The translations under genes and the position numbers were made by a program. Below are positions 42,550 to 49,398 of a DNA stretch of 64,000 nt, piece by piece (within the stretch, counting starts at the first letter, position 1; each line of letters opens with the position of its first letter). This DNA is from Epilithonimonas xixisoli. GTDB taxonomy: Bacteria > Bacteroidota > Bacteroidia > Flavobacteriales > Weeksellaceae. Location of the stretch: NCBI RefSeq assembly GCF_004365655.1, contig NZ_SOEO01000002.1:1-64000 (forward strand), in the 5' to 3' direction. Under the pieces are notes generated by a model. That model was not told where the DNA came from. It made no database searches and saw only the letters and a list, made by a program, of their open reading frames with translations.

Positions 42550-43131
42550 TTATTTTATTTCAAGTTCTTTTTCGGTCATGTCAAAATAAATATTTTGAAA
42601 GTGATGAACAAATTTAATCTTTAACTTTTCTTTTATTTGAGCATACTGGCCTATTTCAATATACCATCCATTGTAAGGATAACAAACAAATTCACGATTA
42701 GAAAGTCCGCTGTCTAGTGTGTAGCTAAAATCTTCAGAAAATTTATCATTTGGGTCATAAGTCTCCCTAAAATCACAACTTATAAAACCAAACTTCAATA
42801 ACCATTCTTCTGTTAATGGAATAGGAAAAAATGAATTTATACTTTCATAATGAGTCTCACCATTGTAAAGACAGTGTATATAATCTTTGCCAACGCCAAT
42901 AATCTCAACAATTCCTAATACAGAATGATTTACAAGATTTCCTAATCTTAATTCTTTTTGGTCCATATCAGTTACAATAATTTCTAAACGACCGACTTCA
43001 ATCCCTTCTGAGTCAAAAGATCGAAAAACCTCTACTGTTTTACCTGTTATCTCTTTGCCTTTTCCATTTATTGAAATAAGACCATTTTCAGTGGATGGCG
43101 CAAAAGATTCTTTATTAAAGTCATTTCCCAT
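42550..43131 (-). CDS. Accessory protein, unknown function
   Basis: 193 residues. The middle and C-terminal pattern (ELRLGNLVNH, FPIPLTEEWLLKFGF, and FVHHFQNIYFDMTEKELEI) is of a kind I have seen in many Bacteroidota phage proteins: a small beta-rich domain followed by a helix. Function unknown. It is separated by 9 nt from the SprT-like gene upstream. Confidence 0.65.
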   Translation of the reverse strand: MGNDFNKESFAPSTENGLISINGKGKEITGKTVEVFRSFDSEGIEVGRLEIIVTDMDQKELRLGNLVNHSVLGIVEIIGVGKDYIHCLYNGETHYESINSFFPIPLTEEWLLKFGFISCDFRETYDPNDKFSEDFSYTLDSGLSNREFVCYPYNGWYIEIGQYAQIKEKLKIKFVHHFQNIYFDMTEKELEIK

Positions 43132-43140
43132 ATCTCAAAT

Positions 43141-43746
43141 TTAATTATTTTCTTCAAACTCAACATCACATTTTTTACAAACAATCTCAAGACCAGTCTT
43201 CCCCCAGACGTTGCACCCGCAGGAACAGGTATATTTTGAGCGTTTGCCATCGGCTCCACTCTTCTGTACTTTATCCTTTTTGACCGCGCTAATTTCCAAA
43301 GTTTTGAATCGGGTTTCCTGCAGTTTCTGAAATGCTTTTTCAAATGGTCCGTCGTCAATAACGTAATCATACATCCTTCTGCCAGTTTTGAATCCGTCGG
43401 GCGTTCCTGTGTCGGATGTTTGCAAACCTACATTTTTCATTATCTCAGAGAACTCTAAATTGTGATAACCGGATCTACCAGGTTTGCCGAAAAGATACTG
43501 ATACAGATGACACATCTCGTGAACAATTGTTTGGTGAAACTCGATGTCATAAGGCTCGATGTAGTCTGGGTTCACAGTCAGCTCGTGAATCATTTGACCG
43601 TCTTTTGACTTCCATTTGTCAGGCTGGAACATTCCCGACATTTTATGATCTCTGGAAATAGTGATTATTACTTCTGGAAGTTTATCCTGAAACAATTCTT
43701 TGTTGTAGTAGCTGAAGGTGTTGGATATATAATTGAAGTTCTGCAT
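43141..43746 (-). CDS. SprT-like zinc metalloprotease
   Basis: 201 residues. The catalytic motif is TIVHEMCHLYQY (HExxH). A third ligand is probably His in SGYHNLEF. The C terminus has a zinc ribbon (TCSCGC and VCKKCDVEFE). SprT/Spartan-type proteases degrade proteins crosslinked to DNA. A phage copy could clear blocks on its DNA or attack host DNA-binding proteins. The name is unrelated to the gliding Spr genes. Residue pattern and length agree with the family. Confidence 0.85.
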   Translation of the reverse strand: MQNFNYISNTFSYYNKELFQDKLPEVIITISRDHKMSGMFQPDKWKSKDGQMIHELTVNPDYIEPYDIEFHQTIVHEMCHLYQYLFGKPGRSGYHNLEFSEIMKNVGLQTSDTGTPDGFKTGRRMYDYVIDDGPFEKAFQKLQETRFKTLEISAVKKDKVQKSGADGKRSKYTCSCGCNVWGKTGLEIVCKKCDVEFEENN

Positions 43747-43801
43747 AAATTTTGGTAAGATAGTTATTGGGTTTTGGATTTGTTTACGGGTTTCCGTAAT
43801 T

Positions 43802-44131
43802 CTATTTTTGTTTTATAATTCCATCAAAAAATGAGAATTCTGAACTTATTTTGCCTAGTTGAAATTCATATGCTGGAAATGATTTATCAATAATTTTTAT
43901 AAGTTCACCGAAATCGTTTGTGTTATTTGTTTTTTTAACATCATTAAGAACGTCTACCATTCCAGAAAACCAATTAGGATTTAATTCTTTCAGTCGATTC
44001 ATAGCTGTAGGTAGTTGGTGGGTCATAAAATTATCGTCAAAAATATAATTCAACATTTCATATACATCTCCGATTTCAGTCGATAATCTGCCATCTATTA
44101 TCGAAAATGCTTTTTTAAGTGTGACTTTCAT
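43802..44131 (-). CDS. Accessory protein, unknown function
   Basis: 109 residues, helical. A motif SIIDGRLSTEIGDVYEMLNY and NFMTHQLPTAMNRLKE in the first half looks conserved from what I recall of Bacteroidota phages. No enzyme motif is visible. The start overlaps the previous gene's stop by 4 nt, so the two are coupled. Confidence 0.6.
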   Translation of the reverse strand: MKVTLKKAFSIIDGRLSTEIGDVYEMLNYIFDDNFMTHQLPTAMNRLKELNPNWFSGMVDVLNDVKKTNNTNDFGELIKIIDKSFPAYEFQLGKISSEFSFFDGIIKQK

Positions 44132-44469
44132 TTTGGTTGCTTTACTGATTGGATTAAAGACTCGATTTCTTTGATTTGAAATTCAGCATATTTATCATTT
44201 TTCCATACGAATCTATTTGTTTTTAATATTTCCTCCAACATCTCAATCAATTCTGATTCTCGGTCGGGAACTTCTTCGAGGAAATGAGTAACTTCATAGA
44301 ATGATTTAAACTCATTATCGGCTTTACTAAAGTACATCTTGTTCATATTATATTCGTCTGGATTTTCAGCGGATCTCGCATTAGGGCAATCTACCCAGAC
44401 AAAGTATTTACCATCTTCTTTTGGCAGTCTCTCACTCACGGCTACCTTTATAAATTTAGTGTTGCTCAT
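44128..44469 (-). CDS. DUF551-like accessory protein
   Basis: 113 residues. The opening VAVSERLPKEDGKYFVWVD and the later FKSFYEVTHFLEEVPD match the small DUF551-type fold of phage proteins (RLPxxxGxYLV and THWxPLP). A helical C-terminal half follows. Function unknown; coupled to the next gene. Confidence 0.55.
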   Translation of the reverse strand: MSNTKFIKVAVSERLPKEDGKYFVWVDCPNARSAENPDEYNMNKMYFSKADNEFKSFYEVTHFLEEVPDRESELIEMLEEILKTNRFVWKNDKYAEFQIKEIESLIQSVKQPK

Positions 44470-44471
44470 AG

Positions 44472-44549
44472 CTAATCAGTTTTAAGGTTCGATATAATTT
44501 CGATAATGTCGCCGATGCTTCCTGCTTTCGCCCATTCTTCATCCTCTAT
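44472..44549 (-). pseudogene. C-terminal fragment of a second acyl carrier protein gene
   Basis: Minus-strand codons at 44,549-44,475 read IEDEEWAKAGSIGDIIEIIS followed by NLKTD and TAG. This matches the last part of acyl carrier proteins: I-x-D-E-x6-(S/T)-(I/V)-G-(D/E). A TAG in this frame lies directly upstream, and no start exists. The homing endonuclease gene ends within the same few bases (44,546), so the fragment begins where that gene ends. Its N-terminal two thirds, with the phosphopantetheine serine, are missing. Confidence 0.6.
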
Positions 44550-45094
44550 CTAAACCCTTTTGTCTTTTTTAATTTTCCACTACATACTAGGCTTATTCCA
44601 ACTCTACAAATATTTAATTTAGTTGCAGCTTCTTTAATACTTATAAAGCTATCAATTACATTTTCTGAATCATCAATTTGAAATATTGGCTTACTATCTT
44701 TATGATTTTTACCAGACCTTGCAACCATTAATTTATTATCAAAAGCGTGTTGTATATTATATGAAGGCGTACACCATTCTAAATTTTCTACTACATTATT
44801 TAATTTGTTTCCGTCAATATGGTTAACAAAAGGCTTATTTTCTGGGTTAGGTATAAATGATTCGGCAACCAATCTATGGATTCTTTTAGATTTAACTAAT
44901 CCGAATTTACTTAACCCAACTTCATAATAATTACCTCGTATATTTATTGATAATATCTTTCCTTTTATTGCTTGGAATTGTCCTCTATTATGGTTTGATT
45001 TCCTATCTAAACTCCTAACTTTTCCATTGTCAGATATCTGGTAGATATTTTCATATCCTACTATGTCTCTCCAATTTTCGTTAAGTCTGCTCAT
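44546..45094 (-). CDS. HNH homing endonuclease (NUMOD4-HNH-NUMOD1)
   Basis: 182 residues. An N-terminal NUMOD4 DNA-binding motif (WRDIVGYENIYQISDNGKVR) is followed by an HNH core (IHRLVAESFIPNP, then FVNHIDGNKLNNVVENLEW). The C terminus contains a NUMOD1-like helix (SIKEAATKLNICRVGISLV). These free-standing phage homing nucleases copy themselves into related phages. The gene sits between two accessory genes and abuts the acyl carrier fragment, so it may have entered by replacing the start of that gene. Both flanks should be compared with phages lacking it. Confidence 0.9.
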   Translation of the reverse strand: MSRLNENWRDIVGYENIYQISDNGKVRSLDRKSNHNRGQFQAIKGKILSINIRGNYYEVGLSKFGLVKSKRIHRLVAESFIPNPENKPFVNHIDGNKLNNVVENLEWCTPSYNIQHAFDNKLMVARSGKNHKDSKPIFQIDDSENVIDSFISIKEAATKLNICRVGISLVCSGKLKKTKGFR

Positions 45095-45096
45095 AA

Positions 45097-45573
45097 TTAA
45101 AGTATTTCAAAAATTAAAGTTCTGTCGGGATGGAAGGTTTTGGATTCGGCTTCGTCAAAAGCTTTTTCTTGATGAAAGTTCGTTTGCATTGTAAAAAATG
45201 AACCATTCAAATCATTTTTAGCAGGTTTTTCAATCGGATTCTTTTCCCAATAATAATTCGAAGCTTCTATCGCTGATATGAAAGAGTCAAGAGCGGAAGT
45301 ACAAGAATCTTCATCATCGTATAATGCGTTATAATATTTATAAAGAAATTGACCGTTTGAAGAACAATAACCACCAACCACTAATCCTTTCGCTATCTCT
45401 TCCGATAATTCAGATCCTTTGCAAATCAAATCGAATTTACCACTCATTCTAAAATTTTCTTTTGTATCATTTCCGAAAATATATAATGCATCTTCATAAA
45501 TGTAATAATCATAAATTCTCGGTGTCTCCACTACAAGAACTCTTTTATTTATGTTTAATATTGTGCTTTTCAT
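45097..45573 (-). CDS. Accessory protein, unknown function
   Basis: 158 residues, acidic, with clusters of aromatic residues (RIYDYYIYEDALYIFG and SNYYWEKNP). A two-cysteine stretch is present (GGYCSSNGQF and DSCTSAL). No family recognised. It follows a short intergenic stretch with an inverted repeat, so it may have its own promoter. Confidence 0.55.
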   Translation of the reverse strand: MKSTILNINKRVLVVETPRIYDYYIYEDALYIFGNDTKENFRMSGKFDLICKGSELSEEIAKGLVVGGYCSSNGQFLYKYYNALYDDEDSCTSALDSFISAIEASNYYWEKNPIEKPAKNDLNGSFFTMQTNFHQEKAFDEAESKTFHPDRTLIFEIL

Positions 45574-45596
45574 TTGTTTATTTTTTTAGATTATTT

Positions 45597-45631
45597 CGAC
45601 ACGTTTAAATGATATGTCGATTTTTAAACGT
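45597..45631. repeat. Inverted repeat between two accessory genes
   Basis: ACGTTTAAA (45,601-45,609) pairs with TTTAAACGT (45,623-45,631). A second small pair, CGACA (45,597-45,601) and TGTCG (45,615-45,619), overlaps it. It lies 24 nt upstream of the gene at 45,573 on the minus strand, in the promoter position. It may be an operator or a hairpin. Confidence 0.4.
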
Positions 45632-45658
45632 TTTCTTGCTTAGTCATTAGTATAAGTA

Positions 45659-45904
45659 TTAAGGGTTAAGAATTGATAGTAGTAATTTGAAAGCTTCTCC
45701 AATTGTTTTAACTCTCTCAGTTTTTTCATCTGGAATTATAATGTCGAATTCTTTTTCAATTTCAATTATAAATTGAACTTTGTCTAATGAATCAAATCCT
45801 AAGTAGTCAAAAGTAACATCATCACTTATTTGATGGTTTTGTAAATCTGGAAGTACAATTTTTAAGCACTTAACAAATGGTTCGTATATGTAATTTGGCT
45901 TCAT
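45659..45904 (-). CDS. Phage-encoded acyl carrier protein
   Basis: 81 residues, the normal length of an acyl carrier protein. The phosphopantetheine attachment site is present: YLGFDSLDKVQF, with Ser39 following Asp38. Helix II continues as IIEIEKEFDIIIPDE, and the last helix has VKTIGEAFKLLLS. Carrier proteins hold growing acyl chains through this arm. A phage copy must use host enzymes for arm attachment and acyl transfer, as no synthase genes are nearby. Its purpose in the phage is unknown. Its start overlaps the next gene upstream. Confidence 0.88.
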   Translation of the reverse strand: MKPNYIYEPFVKCLKIVLPDLQNHQISDDVTFDYLGFDSLDKVQFIIEIEKEFDIIIPDEKTERVKTIGEAFKLLLSILNP

Positions 45905-46197
45905 AATTTTGTTGATTCGAGAATATTTTTTATTTTATTTTTTTCAACTTGATATTTTGCATATGGTAGTTTGTCGAATAATAATTTCAACATTTCTCTC
46001 ATTTCATCTCTCTGCTTTAATAATTGAGAGGGGAGAAGTCCGCAGGATTGGATGGTGTTTCCGGCATCGATAATTAAATTAGCTAATTCGTTGTTTTGTT
46101 CATCTTCATTTTTCCAAACCAAACAAAGTGACTTAGTATCATTTCCGATAGCTGTTCCAACTTCATTTTGCATCACTATTTTTAATTCTGTATTCAT
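45901..46197 (-). CDS. Accessory protein upstream of acyl carrier protein
   Basis: 98 residues. Helical, with an internal pattern LANLIIDAGNTIQSCGLLPS and ELLKQRDEMREML-like helix at the C-terminal part. No family recognised. The 4-nt overlap with the acyl carrier gene means both are made together, so it may be a partner of the carrier protein. That is inferred only from coupling. Confidence 0.6.
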   Translation of the reverse strand: MNTELKIVMQNEVGTAIGNDTKSLCLVWKNEDEQNNELANLIIDAGNTIQSCGLLPSQLLKQRDEMREMLKLLFDKLPYAKYQVEKNKIKNILESTKL

Positions 46198-46199
46198 AA

Positions 46200-46328
46200 T
46201 TATTTTCGGTTTTTAAGATTTTCTTTTCTTGCTAATTTGACTTTTTTACGTCTTTGCGTGGATTTTGAACCATTAACTGAATTAGGAGAAAGTCTTTTCA
46301 CGCTCCAATAACTTCGCATATCTGTCAT
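46200..46328 (-). CDS. 42-residue basic protein
   Basis: A short frame (MTDMRSYWSVKRLSPNSVNG onward) ending in a strongly basic tail (KKVKLARKENLKNRK). It stops 2 nt before the next ATG and starts 12 nt after the preceding gene. With about one third K and R, it may bind nucleic acid. Function unknown. Confidence 0.5.
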   Translation of the reverse strand: MTDMRSYWSVKRLSPNSVNGSKSTQRRKKVKLARKENLKNRK

Positions 46329-46340
46329 AATTATTAAGTG

Positions 46341-46535
46341 TTATTTAGTTTCTAATTGTTTTAAAAGTTCGTCAACTTCATTTTCTTTGAAGTTTGCAGT
46401 CGTTTTATAGCCTTTGTCAATGCCAGCTATCAAAACCATTTTAACCTGATGTTTTGAAAGGGATTTTCCGTTATGCTCAAAAGTCTTCCAACTTGTATTG
46501 ATAGCTCTTAAGGCTCCTTGTAAGTCTGCGTGCAT
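46341..46535 (-). CDS. MHADL-family small protein, copy 1
   Basis: 64 residues, a paralog of the protein at 46,998-47,306. Both start with MHADL and share R-A-I-x-x-SWK, GK-x3-K-x-x-V, the core KGYKTTA and the acidic F-K-x-N-E-V-D. No known family. The fold is likely small and helical. The gene lies within the leftward accessory block. Confidence 0.7.
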   Translation of the reverse strand: MHADLQGALRAINTSWKTFEHNGKSLSKHQVKMVLIAGIDKGYKTTANFKENEVDELLKQLETK

Positions 46536-46559
46536 AATATTAGGTTTTAATGGTTAGGG

Positions 46560-46964
46560 TTAAAAAGGCAATTCTTTTAAATGGTTATTATCAATTTCAA
46601 TTACTGTTTTATATTCTTCAACTGTTGCTTTTAATTCGATGATTGAATCAACATAATCGTAATATGCGTGACATTCAATATTTGGCGGCGGGTAGCATCC
46701 AACTTGTGCAGGACTATAAGATAATAGAAACTTAAATTCATAAAATCCATCCTCCACTTCATAATCAAATTCCTTGAAAAATTCTTCAATCAAATCGTGG
46801 TCGACTGAATATCCGGATTCGATAAAATATGAAGATTCATCAAAGTCTGTAATTATTGAATCTTTTATAAACCCCCATCCCGAAACGGCTATAAATCTCT
46901 TATTTAAAGCATTGATAAGCTCAAATACTTCTTTCGTTGATAATTTATTTAAATCTATTTCCAT
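46560..46964 (-). CDS. Acidic accessory protein, unknown function
   Basis: 134 residues from the ATG at 46,964; a TTG 24 nt upstream is also open but less likely. Acidic, aromatic-rich, with VSGWGFIKDSIITDFDESSY and a C-terminal helix (ATVEEYKTVIEIDNNHLKEL). No family recognised. It lies between the two MHADL paralogs. Confidence 0.55.
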   Translation of the reverse strand: MEIDLNKLSTKEVFELINALNKRFIAVSGWGFIKDSIITDFDESSYFIESGYSVDHDLIEEFFKEFDYEVEDGFYEFKFLLSYSPAQVGCYPPPNIECHAYYDYVDSIIELKATVEEYKTVIEIDNNHLKELPF

Positions 46965-46997
46965 AATCTTGTATTCTATTACCGCCAAAAGCGGGGG

Positions 46998-47306
46998 TTA
47001 ATCCGCTCTTAGTTTTAAATCTTTTTTGTTGTACATTTCAACTATTGATTTTTCATCAGTAACTTCAACTTCATTTTTGCGCAGATGATAATATTGAAAT
47101 GATGGAGCAAGATTATCCCACCAATACTTTGATAAAACTAAATCAACTTCATTATCTTTAAAATCAGCAGTCGTTTTATATCCTTTTTCGATACCATATT
47201 TTAGAATATATTCTACTTCTTTTTTGTCCATTGGTTTACCATTATTTTCAAATGACTTCCAACTATTTTTAATCGCTCTTAATGAGCCTTTTAAATCTGC
47301 GTGCAT
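46998..47306 (-). CDS. MHADL-family small protein, copy 2
   Basis: 102 residues. The first 56 align with the whole 64-residue paralog at 46,341 (MHADLKGSLRAIKNSWKSFE, then GIEKGYKTTADFKDNEVD). An extra C-terminal part of about 45 residues (YWWDNLAPSFQYYHLRKN) is absent from copy 1. This is a duplication with change of length. No known family. Confidence 0.7.
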   Translation of the reverse strand: MHADLKGSLRAIKNSWKSFENNGKPMDKKEVEYILKYGIEKGYKTTADFKDNEVDLVLSKYWWDNLAPSFQYYHLRKNEVEVTDEKSIVEMYNKKDLKLRAD

Positions 47307-47338
47307 AATATCTATTGTTTATTGTTAATTCTAATTTG

Positions 47339-47524
47339 TCAAAGACCTAGTTGTTTTATAGCTGAATAGGTTAAAAAACCTTGTGATCCCCACAGTACAC
47401 CGTCGTTTGAAACTATCATCGGATAACATTTATTTAAATCACCGTAATCTTCGTCATTGTAATCTTCATCATCTTCTTCAGGGATTCGACCAAATTCATC
47501 TTCAATCAAATCATATATTTCCAA
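47339..47524 (-). CDS. Small acidic protein
   Basis: 61 residues from a TTG start; the TAA just upstream prevents a longer form. The N-terminal half is extremely acidic (EEDDEDYNDEDYGD). The second half has a small hydrophobic core (GVLWGSQGFLTYSAIKQLGL). No family recognised. Confidence 0.45.
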   Translation of the reverse strand: MEIYDLIEDEFGRIPEEDDEDYNDEDYGDLNKCYPMIVSNDGVLWGSQGFLTYSAIKQLGL

Positions 47525-47570
47525 TGTTTATCTAAATCTGATATTAGTTTCATAATAGTTTGTTTAATGG

Positions 47571-47960
47571 TTAAGAGAGTAATTCGGGGTTGTCGTGGAT
47601 ATTTCCAATCACGTGGAATCGAGTAAGAATTTCTTTAAGCCAAGTATCACCAGAAAAACCAATATCTACGCTTCGGTCTTTGGTGCCATACCTGAAACCA
47701 CCATCTTCATAATAGACTTCAAAAATTAATGGTACTTTTTCAGATGAATCTAAAATATCTCCTTCATAAATCTCTTTGCCATTCTTGTCTTTTAATCCAG
47801 TGAATTGGCTTACGGTTTCAGGTATTACTTGATAGTTGTGAGTTTCTCCATCTTGCTCTGTTTCCCAAATCTGATAATTACTACCCCAAAAAATTATGTG
47901 GCCAAAAACCCACTTTTCACCGATTGTTGTCTTGCCTCTAAATTTTATTTCTCTGTTCAT
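47571..47960 (-). CDS. YopX-family phage protein
   Basis: 129 residues from the ATG at 47,960. The longer frame upstream runs through the promoter palindrome and is not used. The YopX signature is clear: MNREIKFRGKT, then GHIIFWGSNYQIWE, and SQFTGLKDKNGKEIYEGDIL. YopX proteins are widespread in phages, with unknown role. It is the first gene of the leftward accessory block, right behind the shared palindrome. Confidence 0.85.
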   Translation of the reverse strand: MNREIKFRGKTTIGEKWVFGHIIFWGSNYQIWETEQDGETHNYQVIPETVSQFTGLKDKNGKEIYEGDILDSSEKVPLIFEVYYEDGGFRYGTKDRSVDIGFSGDTWLKEILTRFHVIGNIHDNPELLS

Positions 47961-47996
47961 AATTCTGTTATTTGATTTTAATTTCAATGCACATTG

Positions 47997-48031
47997 CAAA
48001 TGTAAAATAAAAATATCAGTAACTGTTATTT
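47997..48031 (-). promoter_or_regulatory. Accessory-block promoter with shared palindrome, copy 2
   Basis: On the minus strand, AAATAACAGT-T-ACTGATATTT (48,011-48,031) is followed by TACATTTG (47,997-48,004), a TAnnTTTG box. The palindrome differs by one base pair from copy 1. It would drive the YopX-led leftward block, 37 nt ahead of the YopX ATG. Confidence 0.6.
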
Positions 48032-48055
48032 TTGCAATAACTTTTTTAATTAAAT

Positions 48056-48086
48056 AAATATCAGTTACTGACATTTAATATATTTG
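48056..48086 (+). promoter_or_regulatory. Structural-module promoter with shared palindrome, copy 3
   Basis: AAATATCAGT-T-ACTGACATTT (48,056-48,076) is followed by TATATTTG (48,079-48,086), a TAnnTTTG box, 31 nt before the scaffold gene. It forms a divergent pair with copy 2. Confidence 0.65.
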
Positions 48087-48116
48087 TATTATTAAAATCA
48101 AATCTAATTTTTATTA

Positions 48117-48821
48117 ATGCTTACACTTGAACAAATCATTGTATTACTGACAACTAAGTTTGCAGGCGTACGAAAAGACGGACTGGCGCAACTTGCTAAA
48201 TTCATCAAGCTAAATGCTACATCCGAAGAAGAAGCTCAGGCACTCGTTGATGGTTATTCACCAGAACAGGTTACTGAATTCGTAAATGATTGGCGAAAAG
48301 ACGTGGATGCAGAAGTCGGAAATGGCGTAAAGACTGCTGAAAGCAATTTCAAAAAGAAATACAACATTACCGACGTACCTGCTGAACCGAAGCCAGGAGA
48401 TCCACCAGTAGAGCCAAAACCTGCGGATGTTCCAGCTGACATAGCATCAATTATTCAGGCGGCGATCAAGCCATTTGCGGACAAACTTAACGCAATCGAA
48501 ACAGGAAACATCACAGCTACAAGAAGTGAGCAGTTAAACAGCAAGCTGGCTAACGCTCCGCAAGCTTTCAAAGATCGTGTTCTCAGAGATTACGGCAGGA
48601 TGAATTTCGAAAATGACGAAGCGTTTACTGGATATTTGACGGAATTAGACGCTGATTTGACGAACTACACCCAAGAAGTGAGCAATCAATCACTTTCTGC
48701 ATTCGGAAAGCCAATTGTTGCTGGCAGCGAAGCTGGATCCGTTCCAACTGCCGTCGAGCAATATCTTAAAGAAACGCAAGCGGGAGGTGCTACCAATACT
48801 CTTGGAGGTAAAGAACTTTAA
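48117..48821 (+). CDS. Probable capsid scaffold protein
   Basis: 234 residues, acidic. It has a helical N-terminal part (residues 1-80), a P/E/K-rich linker near residues 85-105 (EPKPGDPPVEPKP) and a long helical segment (IIQAAIKPFADKLNAIE), a common scaffold layout. It is encoded just before the decoration-like and capsid genes, where scaffolds are expected. It helps the capsid shell assemble and leaves or is cut afterwards. No protease motif is present. The call rests on position and composition. Confidence 0.65.
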   Translation: MLTLEQIIVLLTTKFAGVRKDGLAQLAKFIKLNATSEEEAQALVDGYSPEQVTEFVNDWRKDVDAEVGNGVKTAESNFKKKYNITDVPAEPKPGDPPVEPKPADVPADIASIIQAAIKPFADKLNAIETGNITATRSEQLNSKLANAPQAFKDRVLRDYGRMNFENDEAFTGYLTELDADLTNYTQEVSNQSLSAFGKPIVAGSEAGSVPTAVEQYLKETQAGGATNTLGGKEL

Positions 48822-48839
48822 CCATTAAAACTAATAACG

Positions 48840-49370
48840 ATGTATATCGAAAGAAAACAAGAAGAAACTCCGGCAACGTCGATTCTGCACAAGGTTGCAG
48901 ACATTCCGAATGGTGTGACTATTAAAACCACAGGATTAGCGAACGGAACTGTTATCGCAGAAGCGACACCGCTTTATCCTGATGCCAATGGTCTTTACGC
49001 TGTTCTGGGAACGGCTAAGGTTGTTGAAGTTGCAGCGGCGAATGCAGTAAACTATTCAGTTGCGAAAGGTCATACTTTATTGGTAGGGCAAAAGCTTTAC
49101 AAAGATGCTTCTACAAACGTAGATATTTCTGCAATCAACACAACCGATCCAACAAAAGATGTAGTAACAGTGAGTGCTACGCTTGGGGCGAAAGCTATTG
49201 GAGGTTTGTTATCACAAGGAAATGTTGCACAGTCAGTTGCAATCACTGGGGAATCTCACACGGTTCAGGCTGGTAGAAATGTATTTGCAAGTGGTTGGGT
49301 AATTGCGGTGGTGAACAAGAATATGTCTCCGGAGCCAGCAAACAAACCCGCATTAGTGCAGTATGTTTAA
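48840..49370 (+). CDS. Capsid decoration or head fibre-like protein
   Basis: 176 residues, rich in A, V, T and N. Small beta-rich domain with repeated turn motifs (TIKTTGLANGTVIAEAT and VNYSVAKGHTLLVGQKLYKD). Such proteins between scaffold and capsid genes usually decorate the outer shell. No strong motif proves this. Confidence 0.55.
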   Translation: MYIERKQEETPATSILHKVADIPNGVTIKTTGLANGTVIAEATPLYPDANGLYAVLGTAKVVEVAAANAVNYSVAKGHTLLVGQKLYKDASTNVDISAINTTDPTKDVVTVSATLGAKAIGGLLSQGNVAQSVAITGESHTVQAGRNVFASGWVIAVVNKNMSPEPANKPALVQYV

Positions 49371-49398
49371 TTATTAACCATTAAAAAACTAATAACCA

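Noticed and set aside
43068-43370. 100-codon frame in the accessory block
   Set aside because: Out of frame with the clear SprT-like gene and its neighbour; lacks any motif.
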